Shown in pieces: positions 8,464 to 13,888 of a DNA stretch of 13,888 bases. Within the stretch, counting starts at the first letter, position 1. Each line of letters opens with the position of its first letter. The position numbers and the translations under genes are program-made. Under the pieces are notes generated by a model that worked only from the letters and a program-made list of their open reading frames with translations, made no database searches and was not told the origin of the DNA. Source of the DNA: CAZEDU01 sp964511185 (GTDB lineage: Bacteria > Myxococcota > Myxococcia > Myxococcales > Myxococcaceae); NCBI GenBank assembly GCA_964511185.1, contig CAZEDU010000132.1:1-13888 (forward strand), given 5' to 3'.

Positions 8464-8652
8464 ATGCCCGACCCCACCCCGTCGCCCCCCAGACAAGCCC
8501 CGGACGATCAGAGCAGCGCGACCCCGCCCAACTGGCCCGGCATCCCCGGCCGCTCGGCGGAGCACGAGCGTTCGCCCGACTCACCCGACCGCCGAGACAA
8601 GGACGCAGACGTCACCGAGCAGCAGCGCGAGCTCGAGCGCCAGCAGCGCTGA
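8464..8652 (+). CDS. Small disordered hydrophilic protein
   Basis: This 62-residue protein is rich in Pro, Asp, Ser, Arg and Gln (MPDPTPSPPRQAPDDQSS at the start, EQQRELERQQR at the end) and has no hydrophobic core. It is probably intrinsically disordered with a short C-terminal helix. Low complexity makes function impossible to assign. The case for a real gene is the ribosome binding site: AGGAG at 8453-8457 with a 6-nt spacer before ATG 8464. It lies 57 nt after the lipoprotein gene on the same strand and could be co-transcribed with it. A repeat element follows the stop codon after 5 nt. Confidence 0.65.
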   Translation: MPDPTPSPPRQAPDDQSSATPPNWPGIPGRSAEHERSPDSPDRRDKDADVTEQQRELERQQR

Positions 8653-8653
8653 A

Positions 8654-8698
8654 GCTTGGGGACTGTCCCCAACGGGGCTGTCCCTGGATTGTCCAAGC
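8654..8698 (+). repeat. Palindromic repeat copy A (GGGGACTGTCCCC type)
   Basis: The perfect palindrome GGGGACTGTCCCC (8658-8670) begins 5 nt after a TGA stop. A degenerate second unit, GGGGCTGTCCC, follows at 8674-8684 after AAC. Outer arms GCTTGG (8654-8659) and CCAAGC (8693-8698) can also pair, so the block can fold into a compact structure. Copy C has the same two-unit arrangement. There is no T tract, so I do not call it a terminator. It resembles dispersed REP-type bacterial repeats. Confidence 0.8.
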
Positions 8699-8716
8699 GT
8701 CATTCCGCAGAAGACT

Positions 8717-8733
8717 CTCGAGTCGACCTCGAG
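8717..8733. repeat. Small inverted repeat between repeat copies A and B
   Basis: CTCGAG at 8717-8722 and CTCGAG at 8728-8733 form 6-bp arms around a TCGAC loop, midway between repeat copies A and B. It may be the spacer hairpin of a composite element spanning about 8654-8760, or a transcript-end structure for the two convergent genes. No T tract follows. Confidence 0.4.
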
Positions 8734-8746
8734 CCTCGTCACGACC

Positions 8747-8760
8747 GGGGACAGTCCCCC
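8747..8760 (-). repeat. Palindromic repeat copy B
   Basis: GGGGACAGTCCCC at 8747-8759 is the exact reverse complement of the 13-mer in copy A. It begins 2 nt after the TAA stop (8762-8764) of the minus-strand gene. Copies A and B therefore face each other about 76 nt apart, like the inverted pair of a REPIN element. Only the first unit is present here; the second unit seen in A and C is missing. Confidence 0.8.
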
Positions 8761-8761
8761 T

Positions 8762-9142
8762 TTAGCTGCGGTTGTTCTCGGCGAACGCCTTGAGCTGCCC
8801 GCTGAGCTCGAACAGCTTGATCCAGGTCGCGAGCGACGCCGTCGACCGCGCGCCGGTGCTCTCCAGCCAAGCGTCCAGCGCGCGCGACACGACCGCGGCC
8901 TCCGCCCGCTGGAGCGGCGCCTCCGGGCGAAGCTCTCCACGCCCGATGAGCCGAAGCCCCTTCGCCGTCGCCTGGGCCAGGACTTCGACGCGCTTGTGTT
9001 GATGATCCCGACCGATGATCACATACCCGTCCTCGGTCAGGTCGATGCGGCCCGCCGAGAGATCGAACGAGAAGGGGCGGCCGGCGACGGGGGGCCGAAG
9101 CGGAGCCCTCAACACCGGATACGCGGCAGGTGAAGTCTTCAT
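8762..9142 (-). CDS. Unknown protein downstream of pdhC
   Basis: I do not recognise this protein. From ATG 9142 it has 126 residues: a beta-rich first half (FSFDLSAGRIDLTEDGYVII) and a helical second half ending WIKLFELSGQLKAFAENNRS. It has no signal peptide or membrane segment. The start is uncertain. A GTG at 9148, two codons upstream, has GAGGGG at a 9-nt spacing. The frame also stays open to a GTG at 9214, but that extension (MIHASAGIRARAEGD) looks non-coding and has no ribosome binding site. The gene lies 111 nt downstream of pdhC on the same strand, so read-through from the pdh operon is possible, though the gap could hold its own promoter. The stop codon abuts repeat copy B. Confidence 0.65.
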   Translation of the reverse strand: MKTSPAAYPVLRAPLRPPVAGRPFSFDLSAGRIDLTEDGYVIIGRDHQHKRVEVLAQATAKGLRLIGRGELRPEAPLQRAEAAVVSRALDAWLESTGARSTASLATWIKLFELSGQLKAFAENNRS

Positions 9143-9253
9143 CGGCACGGTGCGAGGCCCCTCGAAGCAATCCCCTTCAGCGCGCGCTCGTATACCGGCG
9201 CTCGCGTGGATCACGAAATGAATTTCTTTCGACGCGGCGCGGCGAACGGCTGG

Positions 9254-10525
9254 CTAGAAGAGCAACCGCATCGGGTGCTCGAGCAGCGCCTTGAGCTCTT
9301 TGAGGTACTGCGCGCCCAACGCACCGTCGATGACGCGGTGATCACCCGACAAGGTGATCGACATCATCTGCCGAACCACCAGCTGACCGTTGCGCGCCAC
9401 CGGCTTTTCGGTCACGGCGCCGACCGCGAGGATCGCCGACTGCGGCGGGTTGATCACCGCGACGAACGAGTCGATGCCGAACATCCCCAGGTTCGAGACG
9501 GTGATCGATCCGCCGGTGTACTCGGCCGGCTTGAGCGCCTTGCGCCGCGCCCGCTCGGCCAGGTCTCGCGACTCGGCGGAGATCTGCGCCAGGCCCTTCT
9601 GATCCGCGTCGCGGACGACCGGCGTGATGAGCCCGTCCTCGATCGCCACCGCGATGCCGACGTCGACGTTGTGGTGCTGCAGCACGTGGTCGCCGCCGAA
9701 CGAGACGTTCATCTTCGGCATGCGGCGCATCGCGATCGCCGTCGCCTTGAGGATGATGTCGTTGACCGAGACCTTCGACTCGAGCGCCTTGGCCTCTTCG
9801 CGGATCTTCATCGCCGCGTCCATCTCGACTTCCACCGTCAAGTAGAAGTGCGGCACGCCGGGCTTCACCTCGGTCATGCGCTGGCCGATGACCTTGCGCA
9901 TCTGGCTCATCGGCACCCGGTCCGGCTCGCGCCGCTCGAACGGCTGCAGCACCGGGGGCGCGGCGAGCTTCCGCGCCGCCCCGCCCGCGGTGAGCGCCTG
10001 CTCGACGTCCCGCTTGATGATGCGGCCCTGCGGCCCCGAGCCGTGCATCGCGGCGAGATCGAGGCCCTGCTCGCGCGCCATGCGCTTGGCCAGAGGCGAC
10101 GCGCGCAGCCGCTGATCCGCCGATTCTTCAGCCGGGCGGAGCGGCGGCACGACCTGCAACGGACGAGGCGCCGACGGCGCGGGGCGCGGCGGCTCCGGGG
10201 CCTTCTGGGGCGCGGCGGCCGGCTTCTGCGTGGCCGCGGGCGGCGCGGCAGGCTTGGGGGCCGCGGCCTCGACGTCGATCTTCTCGCCCTTCTCGCCGAT
10301 GAACGCGATCGGCGCACCGACCGCCGCCATCTCGCCTTCCTTCACCAGGACCTTGAGCAGCGTGCCGTCGTCGTACGCCTCGATCTCCAGGTTCGACTTG
10401 TCGGTCTCGCACTCGGCGATCGCCTCACCGGACGAAACCTTGTCGCCTTCCTTCTTGAGCCATTTGGTGATCTTCCCCTCCTTCATCGTCGGGGAGAGCG
10501 CCGGCATCTGAATGGGCGTGGCCAT
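9254..10525 (-). CDS. pdhC: Pyruvate dehydrogenase E2, dihydrolipoamide acetyltransferase
   Basis: This 423-residue E2 transfers the acetyl group from lipoamide to CoA and forms the structural core of the cytoplasmic pyruvate dehydrogenase complex. It has a single lipoyl domain (about 1-80) opening with MPALSPTM and carrying the lipoylated Lys43 in ETDKSNLE. An Ala/Pro-rich flexible linker follows (about 87-135), then a peripheral subunit-binding domain (about 140-178; ASPLAKRMAREQGLDL, GPQGRIIKRDV). The C-terminal catalytic domain (about 200-423) carries the DHRVIDG motif with His396 and Asp400. The MPALSPTM start is typical of mitochondrial and alphaproteobacterial E2. ATG 10525 lies 8 nt after the pdhB stop, with AGAGGA just upstream. 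The length is normal for a one-lipoyl E2. A branched-chain or acetoin E2 is less likely given the partner genes. Confidence 0.95.
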   Translation of the reverse strand: MATPIQMPALSPTMKEGKITKWLKKEGDKVSSGEAIAECETDKSNLEIEAYDDGTLLKVLVKEGEMAAVGAPIAFIGEKGEKIDVEAAAPKPAAPPAATQKPAAAPQKAPEPPRPAPSAPRPLQVVPPLRPAEESADQRLRASPLAKRMAREQGLDLAAMHGSGPQGRIIKRDVEQALTAGGAARKLAAPPVLQPFERREPDRVPMSQMRKVIGQRMTEVKPGVPHFYLTVEVEMDAAMKIREEAKALESKVSVNDIILKATAIAMRRMPKMNVSFGGDHVLQHHNVDVGIAVAIEDGLITPVVRDADQKGLAQISAESRDLAERARRKALKPAEYTGGSITVSNLGMFGIDSFVAVINPPQSAILAVGAVTEKPVARNGQLVVRQMMSITLSGDHRVIDGALGAQYLKELKALLEHPMRLLF

Positions 10526-10533
10526 GAGTCCTC

Positions 10534-11511
10534 TTACCGGTAGAGCACCTGTTTGACGGCGGCGATGATCTTCGGCGCGTCGGGTTGCGTCGCGTTCTCC
10601 AGGTTCGCCGCGTACGACATGTTGACGTCGAGCCCGGTGACGCGGGTGACCGGCGCGTCGAGCTCGTCGAACGCCTTCGATTGAATCAGGTCGACCACCT
10701 GCGCGCCGACGCCCGAGTGCGGCCAGCCTTCCTCGACGATGACGACGCGGTTGGTCTTGCGCACCGTCGCGAGGATCGCCTCCTCATCGAGCGGCCGCAG
10801 CGTGCGCAGGTCGAGGATCTCGGCCCGAATGCCCTCGGCCTCGAGCTGCTTCGCCGCCTCCTCGCAGAAGTAGTACATGCGCGACCAGGTGATGATCGAC
10901 ACGTCGGAGCCTTCGCGCTTCACGTCCGCCTTGCCGAGGGGGACGACGTGCTCGCCCTCCGGCACCTCGCCCTTGAGCGCGTAGAGGCGCTCGCCCTCGA
11001 ACATGATGACCGGGTTGTCGTCGCGGATGGCCGCCTTGAGCAGCCCCTTCGCGTCGGCCGGCGTCGCGGGCGCGATCACCTTCAAGCCGGGGAAGTGCGT
11101 GTAGTTCGACTCGAGCGCCTGCGAGTGCTGCGACGAGAGCCGCCCGCCCGCGCCGCCCGGGCCGCGGAACACGATGGGGCAGCGCAGCTGGCCGCCCGAC
11201 ATGTGGCGCAGCTTCGCCGCGTTGTTGACGATCTGATCCATCGCCAGAATCGCGAAGTTCCAGGTCATCATCTCGATGACGGGCCTCAAGCCCACCATCG
11301 CCGCGCCGACGCCCAAACCCGCGAAGCCGAGCTCGGAGATCGGCGTGTCCACGATGCGCGCGCTGCCGTACTTGTCGAGCAAGCCCTGCGACACCTTGAA
11401 GGCGCCCTGGTACTTGCCGACCTCTTCCCCCATCAAGAACACGTTGGCGTCGCGCGCCATCTCCTCGTCGAGGGCCTGGTTGAGCGCCTCGCGGTACATG
11501 AGCTCTGCCAT
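10534..11511 (-). CDS. pdhB: Pyruvate dehydrogenase E1 component, beta subunit
   Basis: This 325-residue protein is the beta subunit of the alpha2beta2 E1 enzyme, which decarboxylates pyruvate and acetylates the lipoyl arm of E2. It has the pyrimidine-binding transketolase domain (about 3-178) and the C-terminal transketolase domain (about 195-315). The conserved Glu60 in DTPISELGFAG would activate the thiamine cofactor, and His129 in SSQHSQ matches the active-site histidine of the family. Length and motifs are normal. ATG 11511 lies 3 nt after the pdhA stop, and its ribosome binding region lies within the end of pdhA, so translational coupling is likely. The pdhA-pdhB-pdhC order supports pyruvate as the substrate, although related 2-oxo acid dehydrogenases share these motifs. 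Confidence 0.96.
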   Translation of the reverse strand: MAELMYREALNQALDEEMARDANVFLMGEEVGKYQGAFKVSQGLLDKYGSARIVDTPISELGFAGLGVGAAMVGLRPVIEMMTWNFAILAMDQIVNNAAKLRHMSGGQLRCPIVFRGPGGAGGRLSSQHSQALESNYTHFPGLKVIAPATPADAKGLLKAAIRDDNPVIMFEGERLYALKGEVPEGEHVVPLGKADVKREGSDVSIITWSRMYYFCEEAAKQLEAEGIRAEILDLRTLRPLDEEAILATVRKTNRVVIVEEGWPHSGVGAQVVDLIQSKAFDELDAPVTRVTGLDVNMSYAANLENATQPDAPKIIAAVKQVLYR

Positions 11512-11514
11512 CGC

Positions 11515-12690
11515 TTAGACCGCCTTCTTCTCGGCCTTGAGGGCCTTGTCTTTCTTGTTGCCTTCTTCCATGCGCGACGCGGCCTGCGCCTTCTCGTCGC
11601 CGCTGCTCGGCTGCTTCGGCTCGAGCTCCCAGGTGACCTGGAGCGTCTGCCCCGACGGGTAGCTCGGCCACTGGACCGGGACGCCGAGCACGCGGGTGCG
11701 CGGCTTCACGTCCTCTTCGCCCTCTTCGACAATGGTGTCTCGCCACAGCTCGTCGAGCGACGGCTCGGGCGACTCGTCGGCGAACTTCACCGCGGCGTCG
11801 ACGATCTGCTTCACCTCGGCGTCGATCGCCTCGAGCTCCGACTCCGCGATGTACTTCTTGGCGAGCAAGAGCTCCTTGATCTTCGGGATCGGATCGTTCT
11901 TTCGCTCTTCCTCGACCTCGGTCTTCTGACGGTACGTCGCGGGGTCGGCCATCGAGTGGCCGCGGAAGCGGTACGTGTTCGCCTCGAGCAGCACCGGCCC
12001 CTTCCCCTCGCGGCAGTAGGCGGCGCAGTCCGAGACCATCTCGAAGACCTTCACCGCGTCCATGCCGTCGACCTTCTCGCCGCGCATCGCGTAGGCCGAC
12101 GCGCGCTTGTAGATCTCCGGCACCGCGGCGGTGCGCGAGATGGCCGTGCCCATGCCGTAGCGGTTGTTCTCGCAGATGTAGATGACCGGCAGCTTCCACT
12201 TCGAGGCCATGTTCAGGCTCTCGTGGAACGAGCCCTGGTTCGCCGCCGCCTCACCGAAGAAGCACAACGTGACGCGGTCCTCGTTGCGGTAGCGCGACGC
12301 GTACGCCATGCCGGTGGCGAGCGGGATCTGACCGCCGACGATGCCGTAGCCGCCGTAGAAGTGGTGCTCGATGTCGAAGATGTGCATCGAGCCGCCCTTG
12401 CCCTTGCTGTACCCGCCAGTGCGGCCGAACAGCTCGGCCATCACCATGCCCGGGTCCGAGCCACGCGCGAGCGCGTGGCCGTGCTCGCGGTAGGCGGCGA
12501 GCATGTAGTCGTCGGGGCGAATGGCTTCGTTGGCGCCGACCGCGACCGCCTCCTGCCCAATGTACAGGTGGCAAAAGCCCGCGATCTTCCCGAGCCCGTA
12601 CTGCTGCCCGGCACGCTCCTCGAACCTCCGGAGCAGCACCATCTTCCGGTACATCGTCTTCAGGTTTTCTTTGGTCGGACTGCTCGCCAC
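11515..12690 (-). CDS. pdhA: Pyruvate dehydrogenase E1 component, alpha subunit
   Basis: This 391-residue protein is the thiamine-diphosphate-binding alpha subunit of E1. Family signatures include FCHLYIGQEAVAVG (39-52), the block from FFGEAAANQG to CENNRYGMGT (144-182), and the loop YRFRGHSMADPATYR (240-254), which corresponds to the regulatory phosphorylation loop of mitochondrial E1. The thiamine motif reads GEA (146-148) instead of GDG, with the usual 26-residue spacing to Asn175-Asn176. A C-terminal extension from about residue 325 ends in a Lys/Glu-rich tail (EEGNKKDKALKAEKKAV) beyond the usual family length. I chose GTG 12690 because GGAGG lies 8 nt upstream and homology begins soon after (TKENLKTMYRKMVLLRRFEE). 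The frame is open to ATG 12765, but that extension is translated from repeat copy C and is an artefact. The gene begins the pdhABC operon. Confidence 0.95.
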   Translation of the reverse strand: MASSPTKENLKTMYRKMVLLRRFEERAGQQYGLGKIAGFCHLYIGQEAVAVGANEAIRPDDYMLAAYREHGHALARGSDPGMVMAELFGRTGGYSKGKGGSMHIFDIEHHFYGGYGIVGGQIPLATGMAYASRYRNEDRVTLCFFGEAAANQGSFHESLNMASKWKLPVIYICENNRYGMGTAISRTAAVPEIYKRASAYAMRGEKVDGMDAVKVFEMVSDCAAYCREGKGPVLLEANTYRFRGHSMADPATYRQKTEVEEERKNDPIPKIKELLLAKKYIAESELEAIDAEVKQIVDAAVKFADESPEPSLDELWRDTIVEEGEEDVKPRTRVLGVPVQWPSYPSGQTLQVTWELEPKQPSSGDEKAQAASRMEEGNKKDKALKAEKKAV

Positions 12691-12698
12691 GGTGTTGG

Positions 12699-12703
12699 CC
12701 TCC
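12699..12703 (-). promoter_or_regulatory. Ribosome binding site that sets the pdhA start
   Basis: GGAGG on the minus strand, followed by an 8-nt spacer (CCAACACC) and GTG 12690. It favours the GTG over in-frame ATG codons at 12723 and 12765, neither of which has a Shine-Dalgarno sequence. Confidence 0.75.
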
Positions 12704-12718
12704 AAAAACGCGGGCGCC

Positions 12719-12727
12719 CTCATAGCA
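12719..12727 (-). promoter_or_regulatory. Possible extended -10 box for pdhABC
   Basis: On the minus strand TGCTATGAG resembles an extended -10 element (TGn then TATGAG). It lies between the terminator-like repeat copy C and the pdhA ribosome binding site, which would give a leader of about 20 nt. No clear -35 box is visible, because that position falls inside the repeat. Confidence 0.25.
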
Positions 12728-12734
12728 GAAAAAC

Positions 12735-12763
12735 GGGGACAGCCCCCAGGGGGGACAGTCCCC
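12735..12763 (-). terminator. Palindromic repeat copy C, terminator-like
   Basis: On the minus strand this reads GGGGACTGTCCCC (12763-12751), then CCTG, then GGGGCTGTCCCC (12746-12735), followed directly by GTTTTTC. The 6-bp outer arms GGGGAC/GTCCCC and a C4/G4 inner stem make a GC-rich hairpin with a U tract, the form of an intrinsic terminator. It lies 19 nt after the HAD gene stop, so it could end that transcript just upstream of pdhA. It has the same two-unit layout and orientation as copy A. Confidence 0.65.
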
Positions 12764-12782
12764 ATTGGGTCGTGTTGGGTCC

Positions 12783-13526
12783 TTAGATGATGGATCCCAC
12801 GTCGAAGTGGGGCACCGTCACGATCTCTTCCAACAGATCCACCGGGCGGCCCGAGTGGTCAGTCGCCAGATGAACGACCGCCGCCTTGGGGAACTTCCGC
12901 TGGTAGTCGTTGACGTGCGTCGGCTCGTTGTCGAACGCCGCGACCAACATGCCGAGCCGGCCCAGGTACTCGTGGGTCTCCCGCTTGAACTCGTCGTCGC
13001 CCATCTCGAAGGTCGGCTTCATCAAGAGGGACACGTTGCCGCCCGGGAGCGCCAGGCCGCACTTGGCCATCGCCGAGACGGTGCCCTCGCGCATGCCCTC
13101 GTGCCGGCCCGTCACGTAGGCGAGCAAGGCCCCCGTCGCCCGCGCGTCTCGAATGAACTTCGGAGCGCCGGAGATCGCCACGTCGTCGATGCAGTACTCG
13201 CTGGTGAAGAAGCGCTCTTGCCAGAACACGCGCGCGTCGGCGTAGAGCGCCTCGATCTGCTCGGCGTGCAGGCCGCAGCGGGCCATCGCCCCCTTCATGT
13301 CCCAGCCGCTCGACCAGTCCTCCGGCTTGCACTGCGTGAGCGCGTCGATCCGCTTCGCCTGGCCGTACTCCCGCAGGATTCGCGCCTGCCGGGGCCGGTT
13401 GTCGAAGAGCGTGGAGTCCAGGTCGAAGGCGAGCACACCCTTGGGGCCGATCGAGCGCGCGCGCGACAGGATGCTCCTCAGGATGGCGGGCCAATCCGGC
13501 CGAATTCGGTTGCGAAAATCGTTCAT
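12783..13526 (-). CDS. HAD superfamily hydrolase
   Basis: This 247-residue cytoplasmic protein shows the four HAD motifs. Motif I is LAFDLDSTLFDNRP (32-45), with nucleophile Asp35 and acid Asp37. Motif II is AYVTGRHE (136-143), with Thr139. Motif III is a lysine, either Lys170 or Lys181. Motif IV is AFDNEPTHVN (197-206), with Asp199. A helical cap (about 45-125) lies between motifs I and II, as in phosphatase-type members. The substrate is unknown; phosphatase activity is an inference from the DxDST nucleophile motif. ATG 13526 is the first possible start after an in-frame stop, but no Shine-Dalgarno sequence precedes it on this strand, so the mRNA could be leaderless or coupled to the gene 50 nt upstream. 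Repeat copy C follows the stop. Confidence 0.88.
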   Translation of the reverse strand: MNDFRNRIRPDWPAILRSILSRARSIGPKGVLAFDLDSTLFDNRPRQARILREYGQAKRIDALTQCKPEDWSSGWDMKGAMARCGLHAEQIEALYADARVFWQERFFTSEYCIDDVAISGAPKFIRDARATGALLAYVTGRHEGMREGTVSAMAKCGLALPGGNVSLLMKPTFEMGDDEFKRETHEYLGRLGMLVAAFDNEPTHVNDYQRKFPKAAVVHLATDHSGRPVDLLEEIVTVPHFDVGSII

Positions 13527-13576
13527 GAACGAGCGAAAGGAGGCGGTCCGCTATCGCACTTTTTCGGCCGCTTCGT

Positions 13577-13888
13577 CTAGGCCACAGGTCGCATTTCGAC
13601 GGCGGGCATCTTCACTTCGGGGTCGATGCGAATCATCCGCTTGATTCCGTTTCGGTCAAGCACCAAACGGACGAGCTGAATGCTGCTGGTTTTCACGTCA
13701 GCGTCGTCGACCATGAACCGGAAGGCCAGGTCGATCTGATAGCTCTTGGCGGCCTTCACGCGCCCCACGGTGAAGTCCTCGAGATCCACATACTCCAGTG
13801 AATACTCCGGGTCGTCCATGTCGCGCAGGAGCCGGTCGACGTTGAGGCGGATGATGTCGGTGACGCCGGACACCAGGCCGCCGCCCAT
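13577..13888 (-). CDS. Unknown protein reaching the window edge
   Basis: I do not recognise this protein. The frame gives 103 residues from an ATG at the very last bases of the window (13886-13888), so this Met may be the true start or an internal residue of a longer gene. The visible sequence alternates helix (VTDIIRLNVDRLLRDM) with beta-like strands (YVDLEDFTVGRVK, YQIDLAFRFMVDD, IQLVRLVLDRNGIKRMIRID). It has no membrane segment. It is on the same strand as the HAD gene with a 50-nt gap, so the two may share a transcript. The TAG stop is at 13577-13579. Confidence 0.7.
   Translation of the reverse strand: MGGGLVSGVTDIIRLNVDRLLRDMDDPEYSLEYVDLEDFTVGRVKAAKSYQIDLAFRFMVDDADVKTSSIQLVRLVLDRNGIKRMIRIDPEVKMPAVEMRPVA

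Noticed and set aside
8658..8759. A CRISPR array made of the GGGGACTGTCCCC repeats
   Set aside because: Only two nearby copies, in opposite orientation, with 13-bp units and no regular spacers or cas genes.
6813..8765. A 650-codon open frame on the plus strand, in another frame from the AgmX/PglI-tail lipoprotein
   Set aside because: The product is almost entirely Arg, Ala, Pro and Gly, and the overlapping lipoprotein has a coherent signal peptide and domain.
12691..12765. A 25-residue N-terminal extension of PdhA from ATG 12765
   Set aside because: The extension is translated from repeat copy C and the presumed promoter, has no ribosome binding site, and lies outside the region of family similarity. 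GTG 12690 has GGAGG at 8 nt.
10585..12786. A 733-codon open frame on the plus strand, opposite pdhA and pdhB
   Set aside because: It is antisense to two unmistakable genes, its protein is Arg/Leu/Val/Asp-rich without domains, and long antisense frames are expected at this GC content.
13536..13543. AAAGGAGG on the plus strand, an excellent Shine-Dalgarno sequence
   Set aside because: No ATG, GTG or TTG follows within a usable distance and the strand carries no gene here. It is chance sequence in the leader of the minus-strand HAD gene.

Overview
This is a high-GC chromosomal window (strong G/C bias at third codon positions) that looks like a Myxococcota (myxobacterial, former Deltaproteobacteria) genome. 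The evidence is a DUF1592/DUF1552 gene pair, a PEGA/TPR envelope protein, a lipoprotein with an AgmX/PglI-type C-terminal domain, an SbsA-type Ig-like secreted protein, and a mitochondrial-style split E1-alpha/E1-beta pyruvate dehydrogenase operon. Species assignment is inference. I see no rRNA, tRNA, CRISPR array, transposase, integrase or phage gene.

Layout, left to right. (i) 2-4619, plus strand: the 3' part of a large secreted Ig-like protein, then a translationally coupled pair. The pair is a DUF1592-family lipoprotein with one CxxCH haem-type motif and a Tat-exported DUF1552 protein, joined by an ATGA overlap. (ii) 4654-8652: envelope and small-protein genes. A minus-strand PEGA/TPR protein is divergent from a two-helix membrane protein. 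A minus-strand DUF2795-like small protein overlaps that membrane gene tail to tail by 61 bp. A plus-strand AgmX/PglI-tail lipoprotein and a small disordered protein with a strong ribosome binding site follow. (iii) 8653-8761: a convergent intergenic region with two copies of a GGGGACTGTCCCC palindromic repeat. (iv) 8762-12690, minus strand: pdhA-pdhB-pdhC (pyruvate dehydrogenase E1-alpha, E1-beta, E2), transcribed right to left, followed by a gene of unknown function. (v) 12735-12763: a third repeat copy that also reads as an intrinsic terminator on the minus strand. (vi) 12783-13888, minus strand: a HAD-family hydrolase, preceded by a small unknown gene that reaches the window edge.

How the genes work together. 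E1-alpha, E1-beta and E2 form the oxidative decarboxylation and acetyl-transfer core of pyruvate dehydrogenase. E3 (lipoamide dehydrogenase) is not in the window and must be encoded elsewhere. The DUF1592 and DUF1552 proteins are almost certainly co-produced and both exported, so they probably act together outside the cytoplasm; the reaction is unknown. The remaining envelope genes are not clearly linked to each other.

The most unusual signals are three. All three copies of the 13-bp palindrome lie 2-19 nt after a stop codon, in the same orientation relative to the upstream gene. E1-alpha has Gly-Glu-Ala where the thiamine-diphosphate motif normally reads Gly-Asp-Gly. The DUF1592/DUF1552 pair is an uncharacterised exported module. 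I found no clear candidate for a wholly new multi-gene system such as a defence island.
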